Notes under the pieces: generated by a model
The model's input: the letters and a program-made list of their open reading frames with translations, nothing else
Database searches by the model: none
Told to the model about the DNA's origin: nothing
Position numbers and translations under genes: made by a program
Shown: piece by piece, positions 18,044 to 27,561 of the stretch
Layout: every line of letters starts with the position of its first letter
Numbering within the stretch: position 1 is the stretch's first letter
Origin: Methylobacter sp.
GTDB taxonomy: Bacteria; Pseudomonadota; Gammaproteobacteria; Methylococcales; Methylomonadaceae
Length of the DNA stretch: 64,000 nt
NCBI GenBank assembly: GCA_028716975.1
Contig: JAQUOU010000003.1
Span: 1 to 64,000, forward strand
Reading direction: 5' to 3'

Positions 18044-18775
18044 TTACGATTCAATATTAAAATAAGGCGGCATGTTATTAATATAAGCCATATACATCGC
18101 ATCCGCCATGGTCCAAAGCACATCCAGTTTGAACTTGAGAATTTGTATCATGCGATTTTGTTGCTCGCGGGTAAGATACCAATCCAGGGTAATCGCCAGG
18201 CCGTGTTCCACATCGCGCCGGGCTTCAGTCAAACGTTTGCGGAAATAGGTATAACCTTCCAAATCAACCCAAGGGTAGTGTTCCGGCCAGTTATCGAGCC
18301 GCTGCTTGTGAATTTTAGGCGCAAACAGCTCGGTTAAGGAAGAGCTTGCCGCTTCATGCCATTCGGCTCTGCGGGCGAAATTTACATAAGCATCAACGGC
18401 AAACCGCACCCCCGGCAATACATGCTGCAATGAGGTCATTTCTTCGCGGCTCAAGCCAACTGCTATACCCAACTGTATCCATGCTTCAATTCCGCCGGGA
18501 TCGCCGGGATGGCCGTCATGGTCGAGAATACGCTGAATCCAGAGGGCGCGTGTTTTACGGTCCGGGCAGTTGGCTAAAATATTGGCGTCTTTAATGGGAA
18601 TGCTGACCTGATAGTAAAAACGGTTGGCAACCCAGCCCTGTAGTTGTTTTTTGCTGAGTTTACCTTCGTTCATCAGCGTATGATACGGATGATGGATATG
18701 GTAATACTTTTCCATAGCGCGCAGTTGGGCTTCAAACTCTTCTTTAGTCCACGCTTGATTGTCAGGGCTATTCAT
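18044..18775 (-). CDS. pqqC: Pyrroloquinoline-quinone synthase PqqC
   Basis: A 243-aa all-helical cofactorless oxidase. Recognisable segments are the [33 protein letters not shown] block, the [19 protein letters not shown] loop and [15 protein letters not shown] near the end. PqqC performs the last ring closure and eight-electron oxidation that yields PQQ in the cytoplasm. The His and Arg residues lining the active site are in place. It follows pqqB with a 9-bp gap. The next pqq gene, pqqD, is displaced by the Uma2-type insertion. Confidence 0.97.
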   Translation of the reverse strand: MNSPDNQAWTKEEFEAQLRAMEKYYHIHHPYHTLMNEGKLSKKQLQGWVANRFYYQVSIPIKDANILANCPDRKTRALWIQRILDHDGHPGDPGGIEAWIQLGIAVGLSREEMTSLQHVLPGVRFAVDAYVNFARRAEWHEAASSSLTELFAPKIHKQRLDNWPEHYPWVDLEGYTYFRKRLTEARRDVEHGLAITLDWYLTREQQNRMIQILKFKLDVLWTMADAMYMAYINNMPPYFNIES

Positions 18776-18784
18776 ATGTACCTT

Positions 18785-19696
18785 CTATAAATCAATTTCT
18801 AAACCGTCATATGAGACTTCAATGCCGGCGGCATCGAGGATTTTACGCTGTTCGGAATCATCGTCCAGAATCGGGTTGGTGTTATTGATATGGATCAATA
18901 TTTTGCGTGCTTTTGTAACTTCGTTCAGAATTTCTATCATGCCGCCTTTGCCGGATTGCGGCAAGTGGCCGATTTCGCGCGCTTTTTTATGGCTGATGTT
19001 CTGGGTACACATTTCGTCATCCGTCCAGAAGGTGCCGTCTACCAGTAAGCAGTCTACAGTCTGCATGGCGGCCATGACATGGGGCTCTATTTCGCCTAAA
19101 CCCGGAGAATAAAATACTTTTTTGCCGGTAGAGATTTGTTCGATGATGACGCCGATATTGTCGCCGTCATGCGGGTCATGCCGATGCGGCGAATAAGGCG
19201 GCGCTTTGCTTTTTAAGGCCTGGGTATAAAAGCGTAAATCATCAATGCCCGGAATGGTGAAGCTGCTGCCGTCGACGGGAATCGGATGATGATTGACGGT
19301 ACAGTAATCTTCAAGCATTTTAAATAAGGGGAAGCCTGTGGTCAGGTCTTGTTTGACCATGTCGGTGCAATAGACCTCCAGCGGTTTGCCTTCCCTAAGC
19401 ATGAGCAGTCCGGTAGTATGGTCAATCTGGCTGTCGATCAGCATGATGGCTTTAATGCCCGTGTCGCGAACGCCTTCTTTGGGCTGGATAGCAGGGAATG
19501 CTTCCAATTGCGCACGAATATCGGGTGAGGTATTGAACAGCAGCCAGTTTTTGTTGTCCGTGCTGACGGCAATGGATGACTGGGTACGGGCTTTACCTTT
19601 CATTTCATTATGACGCAAGCGGCGGCAATTATGGCAGTTGCAGTTCCATTGGGGGAAGCCGCCGCCTGCGCCTGAACCGAGAACTCTGATCTTCAT
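18785..19696 (-). CDS. pqqB: PQQ biosynthesis protein PqqB (metallo-beta-lactamase fold)
   Basis: A 303-aa protein starting at the ATG at 19696 ([19 protein letters not shown]), the standard PqqB start; a longer frame upstream is not supported. The metallo-beta-lactamase fold shows as [33 protein letters not shown] and the C-terminal [12 protein letters not shown]. Work on the family points to hydroxylation of the cross-linked Glu-Tyr intermediate. The gene lies between pqqA and pqqC, behind a terminator-like attenuator that should lower its expression relative to pqqA. Confidence 0.96.
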   Translation of the reverse strand: MKIRVLGSGAGGGFPQWNCNCHNCRRLRHNEMKGKARTQSSIAVSTDNKNWLLFNTSPDIRAQLEAFPAIQPKEGVRDTGIKAIMLIDSQIDHTTGLLMLREGKPLEVYCTDMVKQDLTTGFPLFKMLEDYCTVNHHPIPVDGSSFTIPGIDDLRFYTQALKSKAPPYSPHRHDPHDGDNIGVIIEQISTGKKVFYSPGLGEIEPHVMAAMQTVDCLLVDGTFWTDDEMCTQNISHKKAREIGHLPQSGKGGMIEILNEVTKARKILIHINNTNPILDDDSEQRKILDAAGIEVSYDGLEIDL

Positions 19697-19765
19697 GGTT
19701 GAGAATATAACTTGAATAGATAGAGGGCCTGAATGATACGGGAACAAAGGATAGGAGGCAAAAAA

Positions 19766-19786
19766 AAGGGCTCTTGATGAGCCCTC
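19766..19786 (-). terminator. Attenuator/terminator between pqqA and pqqB
   Basis: On the minus strand, stem AGGGCTC/GAGCCCT with a 5-nt loop is followed directly by a run of T (the A-run at 19760-19767 on the plus strand). It lies 23 bp after pqqA and 70 bp before pqqB. A partial terminator here would give more pqqA transcript than downstream mRNA, as known in other PQQ producers. Confidence 0.85.
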
Positions 19787-19809
19787 TTTATTATCCAGAC
19801 CGATAATTA

Positions 19810-19884
19810 TTAACGGTTATAGATATACATTGTTACTTCAAACCCGAACCGCAGATCTGTATAGCTTGGTGTTTCCCATTTCAT
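19810..19884 (-). CDS. pqqA: PQQ precursor peptide PqqA
   Basis: A 24-residue peptide too short for most gene callers. It starts [18 protein letters not shown] and ends MYIYNR. It carries the invariant Glu16 and Tyr20 (E-x-x-x-Y), which are cross-linked by PqqE and become the PQQ skeleton. The length and the [20 protein letters not shown] pattern match the family closely. A perfect GGAGG lies 6-10 bp upstream of the ATG. It is the first gene of the minus-strand pqq operon, followed by the attenuator. Confidence 0.97.
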   Translation of the reverse strand: MKWETPSYTDLRFGFEVTMYIYNR

Positions 19885-19936
19885 CGTAAAACCTCCAAAA
19901 GTTTTTATGTGTGCCAGCTTGATCAAGTAAGCTAAT

Positions 19937-20182
19937 TTAAAGTATACGACGAACTATTTTTTTTCGCAACTTTCGATACGGCTGAATAACTGATTCCAGG
20001 CCTTTATTAATTTGCGATCTGCCAAAAGCTATTGTTGATGTAAATAATTTAATAAGAGCCGCGATAAAACGTGGAGAATCTTTAACTTTGAGTTGTCTAT
20101 AGAGATAAGTTATATGTTTTTTGAACGGGAATGGAGTACCATCCAGGTTCAAAAAATAATAATTACAAGTGATGAAAATCAT
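19937..20182 (-). CDS. Possible small basic protein, unrecognised
   Basis: An 81-residue ORF rich in Lys and Arg, with a central stretch SPRFIAALIKLFTSTIAFGRSQ and a basic end (YRKLRKKIVRRIL). It lies between pqqA and a divergent small gene. No family is recognised and no good ribosome site was seen before the ATG. It may be a chance ORF in the pqqA promoter region. Confidence 0.25.
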   Translation of the reverse strand: MIFITCNYYFLNLDGTPFPFKKHITYLYRQLKVKDSPRFIAALIKLFTSTIAFGRSQINKGLESVIQPYRKLRKKIVRRIL

Positions 20183-20193
20183 GGGGAGGTGTT

Positions 20194-20403
20194 ATGAGTA
20201 CTGCTGTTATTTTACTATTTTTGGGAATGATGGGTCTTGCGGCGTTTTCGTTTGCGCCATTAGGCTATTTCATTTATAAATTTACGCAAAAAGACGGTAA
20301 GCCTTTTGGTGATATTGAACCGCACGGTGATAGCCCGTCTTTCGTTAATGACATGGCGGAAAAAGCCATTAGTTTTATTAAAGGTCTTTTAGGCAAAAAA
20401 TAA
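20194..20403 (+). CDS. Small single-pass membrane protein, unknown
   Basis: A 69-aa protein with a strong ribosome site (GGGGAGG, 5 bp before ATG). The N-terminal hydrophobic segment (AVILLFLGMMGLAAFSFAPLGYFIYKF, about residues 4-30) is a likely transmembrane helix. A soluble tail follows, rich in Gly/Asp and then Lys (ending GLLGKK). No named family is recognised. It is followed by a palindromic terminator shared with the convergent adenylyltransferase gene. Confidence 0.65.
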   Translation: MSTAVILLFLGMMGLAAFSFAPLGYFIYKFTQKDGKPFGDIEPHGDSPSFVNDMAEKAISFIKGLLGKK

Positions 20404-20421
20404 GATGGATTGCGGTGGGAC

Positions 20422-20446
20422 TTCCAGGCGGTTTAACCGCCTGGAA
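20422..20446. terminator. Bidirectional hairpin between convergent genes
   Basis: The palindrome TTCCAGGCGGTT-T-AACCGCCTGGAA (12-bp arms) lies between the small membrane protein gene (plus) and the adenylyltransferase gene (minus). Short T/A-rich tracts flank both sides, so it may end transcription in either direction. Confidence 0.7.
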
Positions 20447-20471
20447 TTTCTCCACTAAAAATATTAAAAGT

Positions 20472-21218
20472 CTACCGGCTGCCGCAAGTCGGGCAGTTAG
20501 GGTTTTTCCCCAGCTTCATCATATTCCATTCCATCGTTAATCCATCCAGCAATAAAAGCCGTCCGGTTAATGTTTTTCCAACACTAGTAAGTAGTTTCAT
20601 CGCTTCCAATGCCTGAAGGCTGCCAATAATCCCCGTGATAGGAGCCATAACGCCATTTGTTGAACAATTGAGTTGTTCGTCGCCATCATTACTATATAAA
20701 CAGTTATAGCAAGGGCTGGTGTTTTTGCCCGGAGTAAATACCGATAGCTGGCCTTCAAAACGAATAGCTGCGCCTGAAACCAGCGGTGTTTGATATTTTA
20801 CGCAAGCATTATTAATAGCGAACCGGGTTGCAAAATTATCGCTGCAGTCAAGAACAACATCTGCTTGAATCACCTCGCTTTCAAGTTGTTCGTTCGCCAG
20901 TCTTTGCTTAATCGCTCTTACTTTTACTTCGGGATTTAATCTGTTAAGTGTCTGACGAGTTGAAATTACTTTATCAGTCCCTATATCATTTGTATGGTGA
21001 GCGATCTGTCTTTGTAAATTGGATAAATCCACTTCGTCATCATCATAAATGGTCAGGTTGCCGACACCTCCTGCAGCAAGATAGATAGCTGCGGGAGAAC
21101 CAAGGCCGCCTGCGCCGACAATCAATACATTAGCGGCAAGGAGTTTTTGTTGTCCCTCGATATCGATCTGAGGCAGCATGATTTGGCGGCTGTAGCGTAG
21201 TAATTGATTGTCATTCAT
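20472..21218 (-). CDS. moeB: MoeB/ThiF/HesA-type sulfur-carrier adenylyltransferase
   Basis: A 248-aa E1-like enzyme: nucleotide-binding VLIVGAGGLGSPAAIYLAAGGVG (about residues 31-53), the DLSNLQRQIAH arginine loop, DCSDNFATRFAINNAC, and two zinc-binding pairs CYNC and CPTC near the end. It activates the C-terminal glycine of a sulfur carrier (MoaD or ThiS) with ATP. The absence of a rhodanese extension and the length fit MoeB best, but ThiF cannot be excluded because no moa or thi genes are adjacent. Confidence 0.85.
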   Translation of the reverse strand: MNDNQLLRYSRQIMLPQIDIEGQQKLLAANVLIVGAGGLGSPAAIYLAAGGVGNLTIYDDDEVDLSNLQRQIAHHTNDIGTDKVISTRQTLNRLNPEVKVRAIKQRLANEQLESEVIQADVVLDCSDNFATRFAINNACVKYQTPLVSGAAIRFEGQLSVFTPGKNTSPCYNCLYSNDGDEQLNCSTNGVMAPITGIIGSLQALEAMKLLTSVGKTLTGRLLLLDGLTMEWNMMKLGKNPNCPTCGSR

Positions 21219-21265
21219 GAGTCATCTTAATTAGATAATTTATGGGAGAGATGATGCCAAAGAAC

Positions 21266-21293
21266 TTGACAGACTGCAAAACCCGTTTATTAT
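21266..21293 (+). promoter_or_regulatory. Promoter of groES-groEL
   Basis: TTGACA (21266-21271) and TATTAT (21288-21293) with a 16-bp spacer form a near-consensus sigma-70 promoter. The -10 box runs directly into the CIRCE operator. Confidence 0.75.
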
Positions 21294-21319
21294 TAGCACT
21301 CATTACTAGCGAGTGCTAA
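21293..21319 (+). promoter_or_regulatory. CIRCE operator (HrcA-binding site)
   Basis: TTAGCACTC, nine spacer bases and GAGTGCTAA form a perfect CIRCE inverted repeat upstream of groES. Binding of HrcA repressor here blocks the overlapping promoter, giving heat-shock control of the chaperonin. The hrcA gene itself is not in the window. Confidence 0.97.
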
Positions 21320-21360
21320 TAACTTAGTTTTTCTTTAATTTTAATGTTTAGGAGATATTG

Positions 21361-21648
21361 ATGAAAATACGTCCGTTACACGACAGAGTGATAGTCAAAC
21401 GTGTTGAAGAAGAAACAACTTCTGCCGGTGGTATCGTACTGCCTGGCTCTGCTGCTGAAAAGCCAAGTCAGGGAATAATCTTAGCGGTAGGTACCGGCAA
21501 GGTACTGGATAATGGCGATACTCGCGCACTGGAAGTTAAAGTCGGCGACAAAGTGCTGTTTGGTAAGTATTCCGGTAACGAAGTCAAGGTTGAAGGCGAA
21601 GAGATTATCGTGATGCGTGAAGAAGATATCATGGGTATTTTAGGTTAA
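21361..21648 (+). CDS. groES: Co-chaperonin GroES
   Basis: A 95-aa GroES starting at the ATG at 21361 ([19 protein letters not shown]), with AGGAGA just upstream; a TTG three bases earlier is not the start. The mobile loop ([20 protein letters not shown], about 19-38) and the C-terminal [19 protein letters not shown] are standard. It forms the heptameric lid of the GroEL folding chamber. It is co-transcribed with groEL under the CIRCE operator. Confidence 0.98.
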   Translation: MKIRPLHDRVIVKRVEEETTSAGGIVLPGSAAEKPSQGIILAVGTGKVLDNGDTRALEVKVGDKVLFGKYSGNEVKVEGEEIIVMREEDIMGILG

Positions 21649-21710
21649 GCCTGGGATTAAATTAAACCCGGTGCTTTAAGTTAATCATAATCATTTAACT
21701 AACGAATTAG

Positions 21711-23372
<1,662 letters not shown>

Positions 23373-23412
23373 TCGTGTTGTCTTAAAGCCCTTGTTGCTT
23401 TAAGCTCTTAAA

Positions 23413-23449
23413 AAGCCCCGGCTGCTTTAAAACAGCCGGGGCTTTTTTT
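23413..23449 (+). terminator. Rho-independent terminator after groEL
   Basis: Stem AAGCCCCGGCTG/CAGCCGGGGCTT with an 8-nt loop and a run of seven T. It ends the groESL operon. Confidence 0.95.
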
Positions 23450-23719
23450 ATATGTACACGGAAGCTTTACGAATCGAAAGGATGTGTTGAACCGCATAAT
23501 TAAGCATATGTGTATAAATTCTCATCGTCCGGACATCTTTGTGCCAAAGTAGTTATGTCACCGTGCAATAGACGGCGAATGAAAGGTTGCAACGTATTCC
23601 AATACCCTAATGGAACTCATAGGCGACCCGCCTGCTTCCCTGATTTTGAGCATGATGATTTAAGCGTGAGAGTATTTTATTTAAAGGTTTAATATTTAAG
23701 GTAACCTCTAATAGTACAA

Positions 23720-23816
23720 TGCTTCGACAAGGCTATCCTGAGCTTAGCCGAAGGACTCAGCACGAACGTAAGGTATTGATAATAGTAGACCCGTTCTTGC
23801 TGAGCTTGTCGAAGCA
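23720..23816. repeat. Dispersed repeat, copy 1 (TGCTGAGCTTGTCGAAGCA type)
   Basis: The left arm (23720-23768) contains TGCTTCGACAAGG and CTCAGCACGAACG. The right arm (23792-23816) reads CGTTCTTGCTGAGCTTGTCG and ends AAGCA, close to the reverse complement. A related copy lies at 31724-31871. The remaining sequence from 23450 to 24046 includes a (CT) microsatellite near 23913-23928 and no gene I can support. Confidence 0.7.
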
Positions 23817-24046
23817 AGAGTGCAACTTATTTTTAGAGCTTCTCTTTAAACGATGAAATAAATTCAGTTGATTTTAAAAAAGAAAGGTGGTGCGCCGCCG
23901 GTTAAATTAATTTTCTCTCTCTCTCTCTATGAACTAATAAGAAAAGAGACTATCCTTAATACTTTAATGAATCAGCTTGTTAGTTAGTTTTAAACACGGC
24001 TATCTCCGCCCATGTCGTTATATCGACCGATTATTGATCTTTACTT

Positions 24047-24469
24047 ATGGAAACCAGCAACTTGGTGCGGCATACGATAATCCAAAGCCTTATACCGCAG
24101 TCCACAGAAAAAGCTGCGGGAGTTGCGATTGACCTGTGGGAGCGGCTGGCTGCCCAAATCAATTCGATCGTCGGCGAGGGCGGTTTCAATTCACTTTACG
24201 CGAGAAGCTTATTCCTCGCCCAGTCCACATTTCCCTGGCTCGCGGCAGGGCCTTCGCCACCACAGACTGATCAGCGCTTTACGGAATTGAAAATGAGCTT
24301 TGAAGGACAAACGCCGGCGCTTGCCTTAGAAGCAAACTGTCTGCTATTAATCACTTTCACCGATATCCTGGCCTCGTTAATTGGCGAGTCGTTAACGACC
24401 AGAATTTTACATTCGGCTTGGGGCGATGAGATTTCGAATATGGCCGGCATGGAGTTAAAAAATGAGTAA
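24047..24469 (+). CDS. Unrecognised 140-aa protein, first gene of the KaiC-like cluster
   Basis: A predicted soluble, largely helical protein, with a motif-like core DLWERLAAQINSIVGEGGFNSLYARSLFLAQ followed by FPWLA, and a C-terminal half with two hydrophobic helices (ALEANCLLLITFTDILASLIG). No catalytic motif is visible. It overlaps the KaiC-like gene by 8 bp, so the two are translationally coupled and probably work together. It may be a partner or anti-regulator of the ATPase; that is inference. I do not recognise a named family. Confidence 0.75.
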   Translation: METSNLVRHTIIQSLIPQSTEKAAGVAIDLWERLAAQINSIVGEGGFNSLYARSLFLAQSTFPWLAAGPSPPQTDQRFTELKMSFEGQTPALALEANCLLLITFTDILASLIGESLTTRILHSAWGDEISNMAGMELKNE

Positions 24470-25925
24470 AAATGTAATCATACATCGTCTGAAAACGGGC
24501 GTACCTGGTCTGGACAATCTGCTGGGCGGAGGCCTGCCGGAGTTCTCGTTTAACCTGATAGCCGGCGCGCCGGGCAGCGGAAAAACCACGCTTGCTCACC
24601 AGATCATGTTCTCGCTGGCAACCCCGGATAATCGGGCGCTATTCTTCACGGTGCTTGGCGAATCCGCGTTGAAGATGCTTCGTTATCAACAGCAATTCCT
24701 GTTTTTTGATAGCAATAAAATCATTGAATCGATCCGTTTCGTCAACCTGTCCGCAGACCTCATGGAAGGAAATTTTGACGGCGTATTGTCACGCATTGCC
24801 GACGAAGTAAAAAACTATGCGCCCAGTCTTGTCTTTGTTGATTCGTTTCGATCAGTTGTACAGTCAGCCAAGACGCATGATGAACAGGGCGTATCGAAGC
24901 TGCAGCGGTTTGTCCAGCAATTGGGCATGCAAATGACGAGCTGGCAGGCGACCACATTTTTAATCGGTGAATATTTGACGTCGGAATCAGAGTCAAGCCC
25001 TGTCTTTACAGTAGCCGATGGCATCTTGTGGCTTTCGCAAAATTTGCATCGCAATTCCATGGTGCGCAAGATACAAGTAGTCAAAATGCGGGGTCAAGCC
25101 CATGCCCCGGGTTTGCATACCTTCCGTATTAGCGATGAAGGCATCAAGATTTTCCCGCGCGCAATTGTCAATCGGAGCACAGAGTCTGGTTCAACCTTGA
25201 AGGTAAGCGATAGCGAACAACGTGTTCCAATGGGCGTGCCGGGCCTGGATGACATGCTAGGCGGCGGCTTGCCGGTTGGCTATTCGCTGCTCGTGGTCGG
25301 CCCAACCGGTTCCGGAAAAACCATCGTAGCGACGGAATTTCTCGCTGAAGGCGCACTGAGGGGCGAACCCGGCGTGATTGCGGCGTTTGAGAAGAGCCCC
25401 AGCCAACTGCTGAGCAGTAAATTGAATGCGCTGGTCAAGTCCGGACACGTGGGGGTAATCGACACGCGTTCCCTGGATTTATCGATCGATGAAATCTTGC
25501 ATGATTTAATCGAAATGATTAATCGAATGCAGGCCAAACGCCTCGTCATTGACTCCCTGTCGGGATTTGAGCTGGCGCTGGCGCCTGAATTTCACGAGGA
25601 TTTTCGCGGATCGCTGTACAGGATGATTGCCGAGCTGACCAGCATGGGCGTCACTATATTAATGACCTCGGAACTGGAAGACCGCTACACCGATTTGCGC
25701 TTTAGCCCTTTTGGGAGCGCTTTTCTCGCTGACGCGATTATTGTGCAGCGCTATATCGAAATCGCGGGCCGGTTTAACCGAGTCTTATCAGTCATTAAAG
25801 TCCGCGGCAGCGAGCACAGCAAGGACATTCGATTGTTTGACATTACCGATGAAGGCATCATTATTGGCGAGGTCTTATCGGGGTATACAGGAATCTTGTC
25901 GGGTCGGCCCACGACCAGCCCTTAG
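24462..25925 (+). CDS. KaiC-like double RecA-fold ATPase
   Basis: A 487-aa protein with two KaiC-type RecA domains. Domain 1 (about 5-240): TGVPGLDNLLGGGLPEFS, Walker A APGSGKTT (36-43), Walker B VFVDSF. Domain 2 (about 250-480): MGVPGLDDMLGGGLPVGYS, Walker A GPTGSGKT (280-287), FEKS with Glu310, Walker B LVIDSLSG, and VIKVRGSEHSKDIRLFDITDEGI. By eye, the positions matching the KaiC phosphorylation pair Ser431/Thr432 fall in GSAFLADAII and are Ala/Phe, so clock-type autophosphorylation is unlikely. No kaiA or kaiB is nearby. It probably acts as an ATP-driven signalling switch with the kinase encoded 28 bp downstream. Confidence 0.9.
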   Translation: MSKNVIIHRLKTGVPGLDNLLGGGLPEFSFNLIAGAPGSGKTTLAHQIMFSLATPDNRALFFTVLGESALKMLRYQQQFLFFDSNKIIESIRFVNLSADLMEGNFDGVLSRIADEVKNYAPSLVFVDSFRSVVQSAKTHDEQGVSKLQRFVQQLGMQMTSWQATTFLIGEYLTSESESSPVFTVADGILWLSQNLHRNSMVRKIQVVKMRGQAHAPGLHTFRISDEGIKIFPRAIVNRSTESGSTLKVSDSEQRVPMGVPGLDDMLGGGLPVGYSLLVVGPTGSGKTIVATEFLAEGALRGEPGVIAAFEKSPSQLLSSKLNALVKSGHVGVIDTRSLDLSIDEILHDLIEMINRMQAKRLVIDSLSGFELALAPEFHEDFRGSLYRMIAELTSMGVTILMTSELEDRYTDLRFSPFGSAFLADAIIVQRYIEIAGRFNRVLSVIKVRGSEHSKDIRLFDITDEGIIIGEVLSGYTGILSGRPTTSP

Positions 25926-25953
25926 CCGAAGCCAGACATGATGAGGAGCGGTA

Positions 25954-27480
25954 ATGAACAAAGCTGACGATGACGGCGATTCCGATACCGATGAAGCAGG
26001 CGGGGAGTCAAGCACGCCCAAAGATAGACCGCCAGAGCTGCTTGGAAAAAATATTTCCAGTAAAGACAAGGCTGTCATTGAGAGTAAGGCGGCTATTCAA
26101 AGCCGCGAGAAATTAATTGCTGCACTGGAAGATACTATTCATCTGCACGAAGTAGAAGCTACCTCGCACGAGCGGGAAATTCAAGCAGCGGAGACACTGC
26201 AAACAGCCTCCGACGATCACATAATTATATTGCAGCAGGCGAACGCCCAGCTGGTCATCGCTACCATTGAAGCCCAAAAACTGGCCGAACAAGTCGAAAC
26301 GGCCACTGCCCAGTTGGAAACTGCCAAGTCAATGGCGGAGAAAGCCAGCCTTGCCAAATCGGATTTTCTTTCCAGCATGAGTCATGAACTGCGCACACCG
26401 CTTAACGCTATCCTCGGTTTCGCGCAATTACTGGAGGCAGGTACCCCGCCGCCAACCGCCGTCCAGACTGTAAGGCTGCACCAGATTATCAAGGCAGGAT
26501 GGTATCTGCTGGATCTGATTAACCAAATCCTCGATCTCGCGTTGATCGAGTCCGGCAAGATATCGCTGTCGCAAGAACCGGTATCGCTGAGCGATGTTAT
26601 GCGCGAATGCCATGCCATGATTGAACCGCAGGCGCAACAGCATGACATTAAACTGAACTTTATCCCGTTCGACACCACCTGGTTTGCGTATGCCGATCGA
26701 ACGCGGGTAAAGCAGGTTCTGATCAACCTGCTTTCCAATGCAATCAAATACAACCGCGAGCATGGAACGGTCGAGGTGAAGTGCACCTCAAGCAGCCCGG
26801 AACGCATACGCATCAGCATCAAAGATAGCGGTGCAGGATTGTCCCCGGAGAAACTGGCGCAGTTATTTCAGCCGTTCAATCGTCTCGGGCAGGAGAACGG
26901 GGCTGAGGAAGGGACGGGCATCGGTTTGGTAGTCACCAAGCAGCTGCTTGAACTGATGGGCGGCGCAATTGGCGTCGAAAGCACCGTAGGAGTGGGTAGC
27001 GAATTCTGGAGTGAATTGATCCGGGACGTCACACCGCCACTTGCCGTTGGCAATTTATTACCTGCGGAACTTGTGCCGCCAGCTCAAGAACATGCACGGC
27101 TGCGCACCCTGCTTTATGTGGAAGACAATCCTGCCAACCTGATGCTGGTCGAGCAAATAATCGAGTGCTATCCCTATTTACGCATGCTAAGCGCTGCCGA
27201 TGGTAATCTCGGCATTGCGCTTGCGCGAGCGCATCTCCCTGATGTGATCCTGATGGACATTAATCTGACCGGCATCAGCGGCATCAAGGCAATGAAAATC
27301 CTGCGCGAAGATCCGGAAACGAGACACATCCCGGTCGTCGCCCTCAGTGCCAACGCAATGCCCCGCGATATCGAGAAGGGACTGGAAGCCGGATTTTTCC
27401 AGTATCTCACCAAGCCAATCAAGATTAAAGAACTTATGAATGCCTTGGGAGATGCGCTGAAATTTTCTGAAATAGCTTGA
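25954..27480 (+). CDS. Hybrid histidine kinase with C-terminal receiver domain
   Basis: A 508-aa soluble kinase without membrane segments. The N-terminus (1-135) is a charged helical region with SREKL...REIQAAETLQ...ANAQLVIATIEAQKLAEQV. HisKA follows with His144 in SMSHELRTPLNAILGF. The ATPase domain has N262 in LLSNAIKYN, the G1 box KDSGAGL and G2 box GTGIGL. The receiver (385-500) has YVEDN, phospho-acceptor Asp435 in VILMDINL and Lys487 in TKPIK. It should autophosphorylate and pass phosphate to its own receiver. The N-terminal module is related to that of the GGDEF-EAL protein encoded next. The input may come from the KaiC-like ATPase. Confidence 0.93.
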   Translation: MNKADDDGDSDTDEAGGESSTPKDRPPELLGKNISSKDKAVIESKAAIQSREKLIAALEDTIHLHEVEATSHEREIQAAETLQTASDDHIIILQQANAQLVIATIEAQKLAEQVETATAQLETAKSMAEKASLAKSDFLSSMSHELRTPLNAILGFAQLLEAGTPPPTAVQTVRLHQIIKAGWYLLDLINQILDLALIESGKISLSQEPVSLSDVMRECHAMIEPQAQQHDIKLNFIPFDTTWFAYADRTRVKQVLINLLSNAIKYNREHGTVEVKCTSSSPERIRISIKDSGAGLSPEKLAQLFQPFNRLGQENGAEEGTGIGLVVTKQLLELMGGAIGVESTVGVGSEFWSELIRDVTPPLAVGNLLPAELVPPAQEHARLRTLLYVEDNPANLMLVEQIIECYPYLRMLSAADGNLGIALARAHLPDVILMDINLTGISGIKAMKILREDPETRHIPVVALSANAMPRDIEKGLEAGFFQYLTKPIKIKELMNALGDALKFSEIA

Positions 27481-27561
27481 TCAATGGATTAGCGGACATC
27501 CATGACACCCGACAAACACGATGATTAGCAATCAGGACATATTTAACGCCGGGAGGCTGAA

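Noticed and set aside
23510-23692. 60-codon ORF after groEL
   Set aside because: No ribosome site, biased composition and no motif; likely chance.
23905-23930. CT-rich microsatellite before the KaiC-like cluster
   Set aside because: Too short and imperfectly placed to claim phase variation; noted only as part of the intergenic region.
24462-25925. True circadian clock kaiC
   Set aside because: No kaiA or kaiB nearby and the phosphorylation residues are replaced; a KaiC-like signalling ATPase is the safer call.
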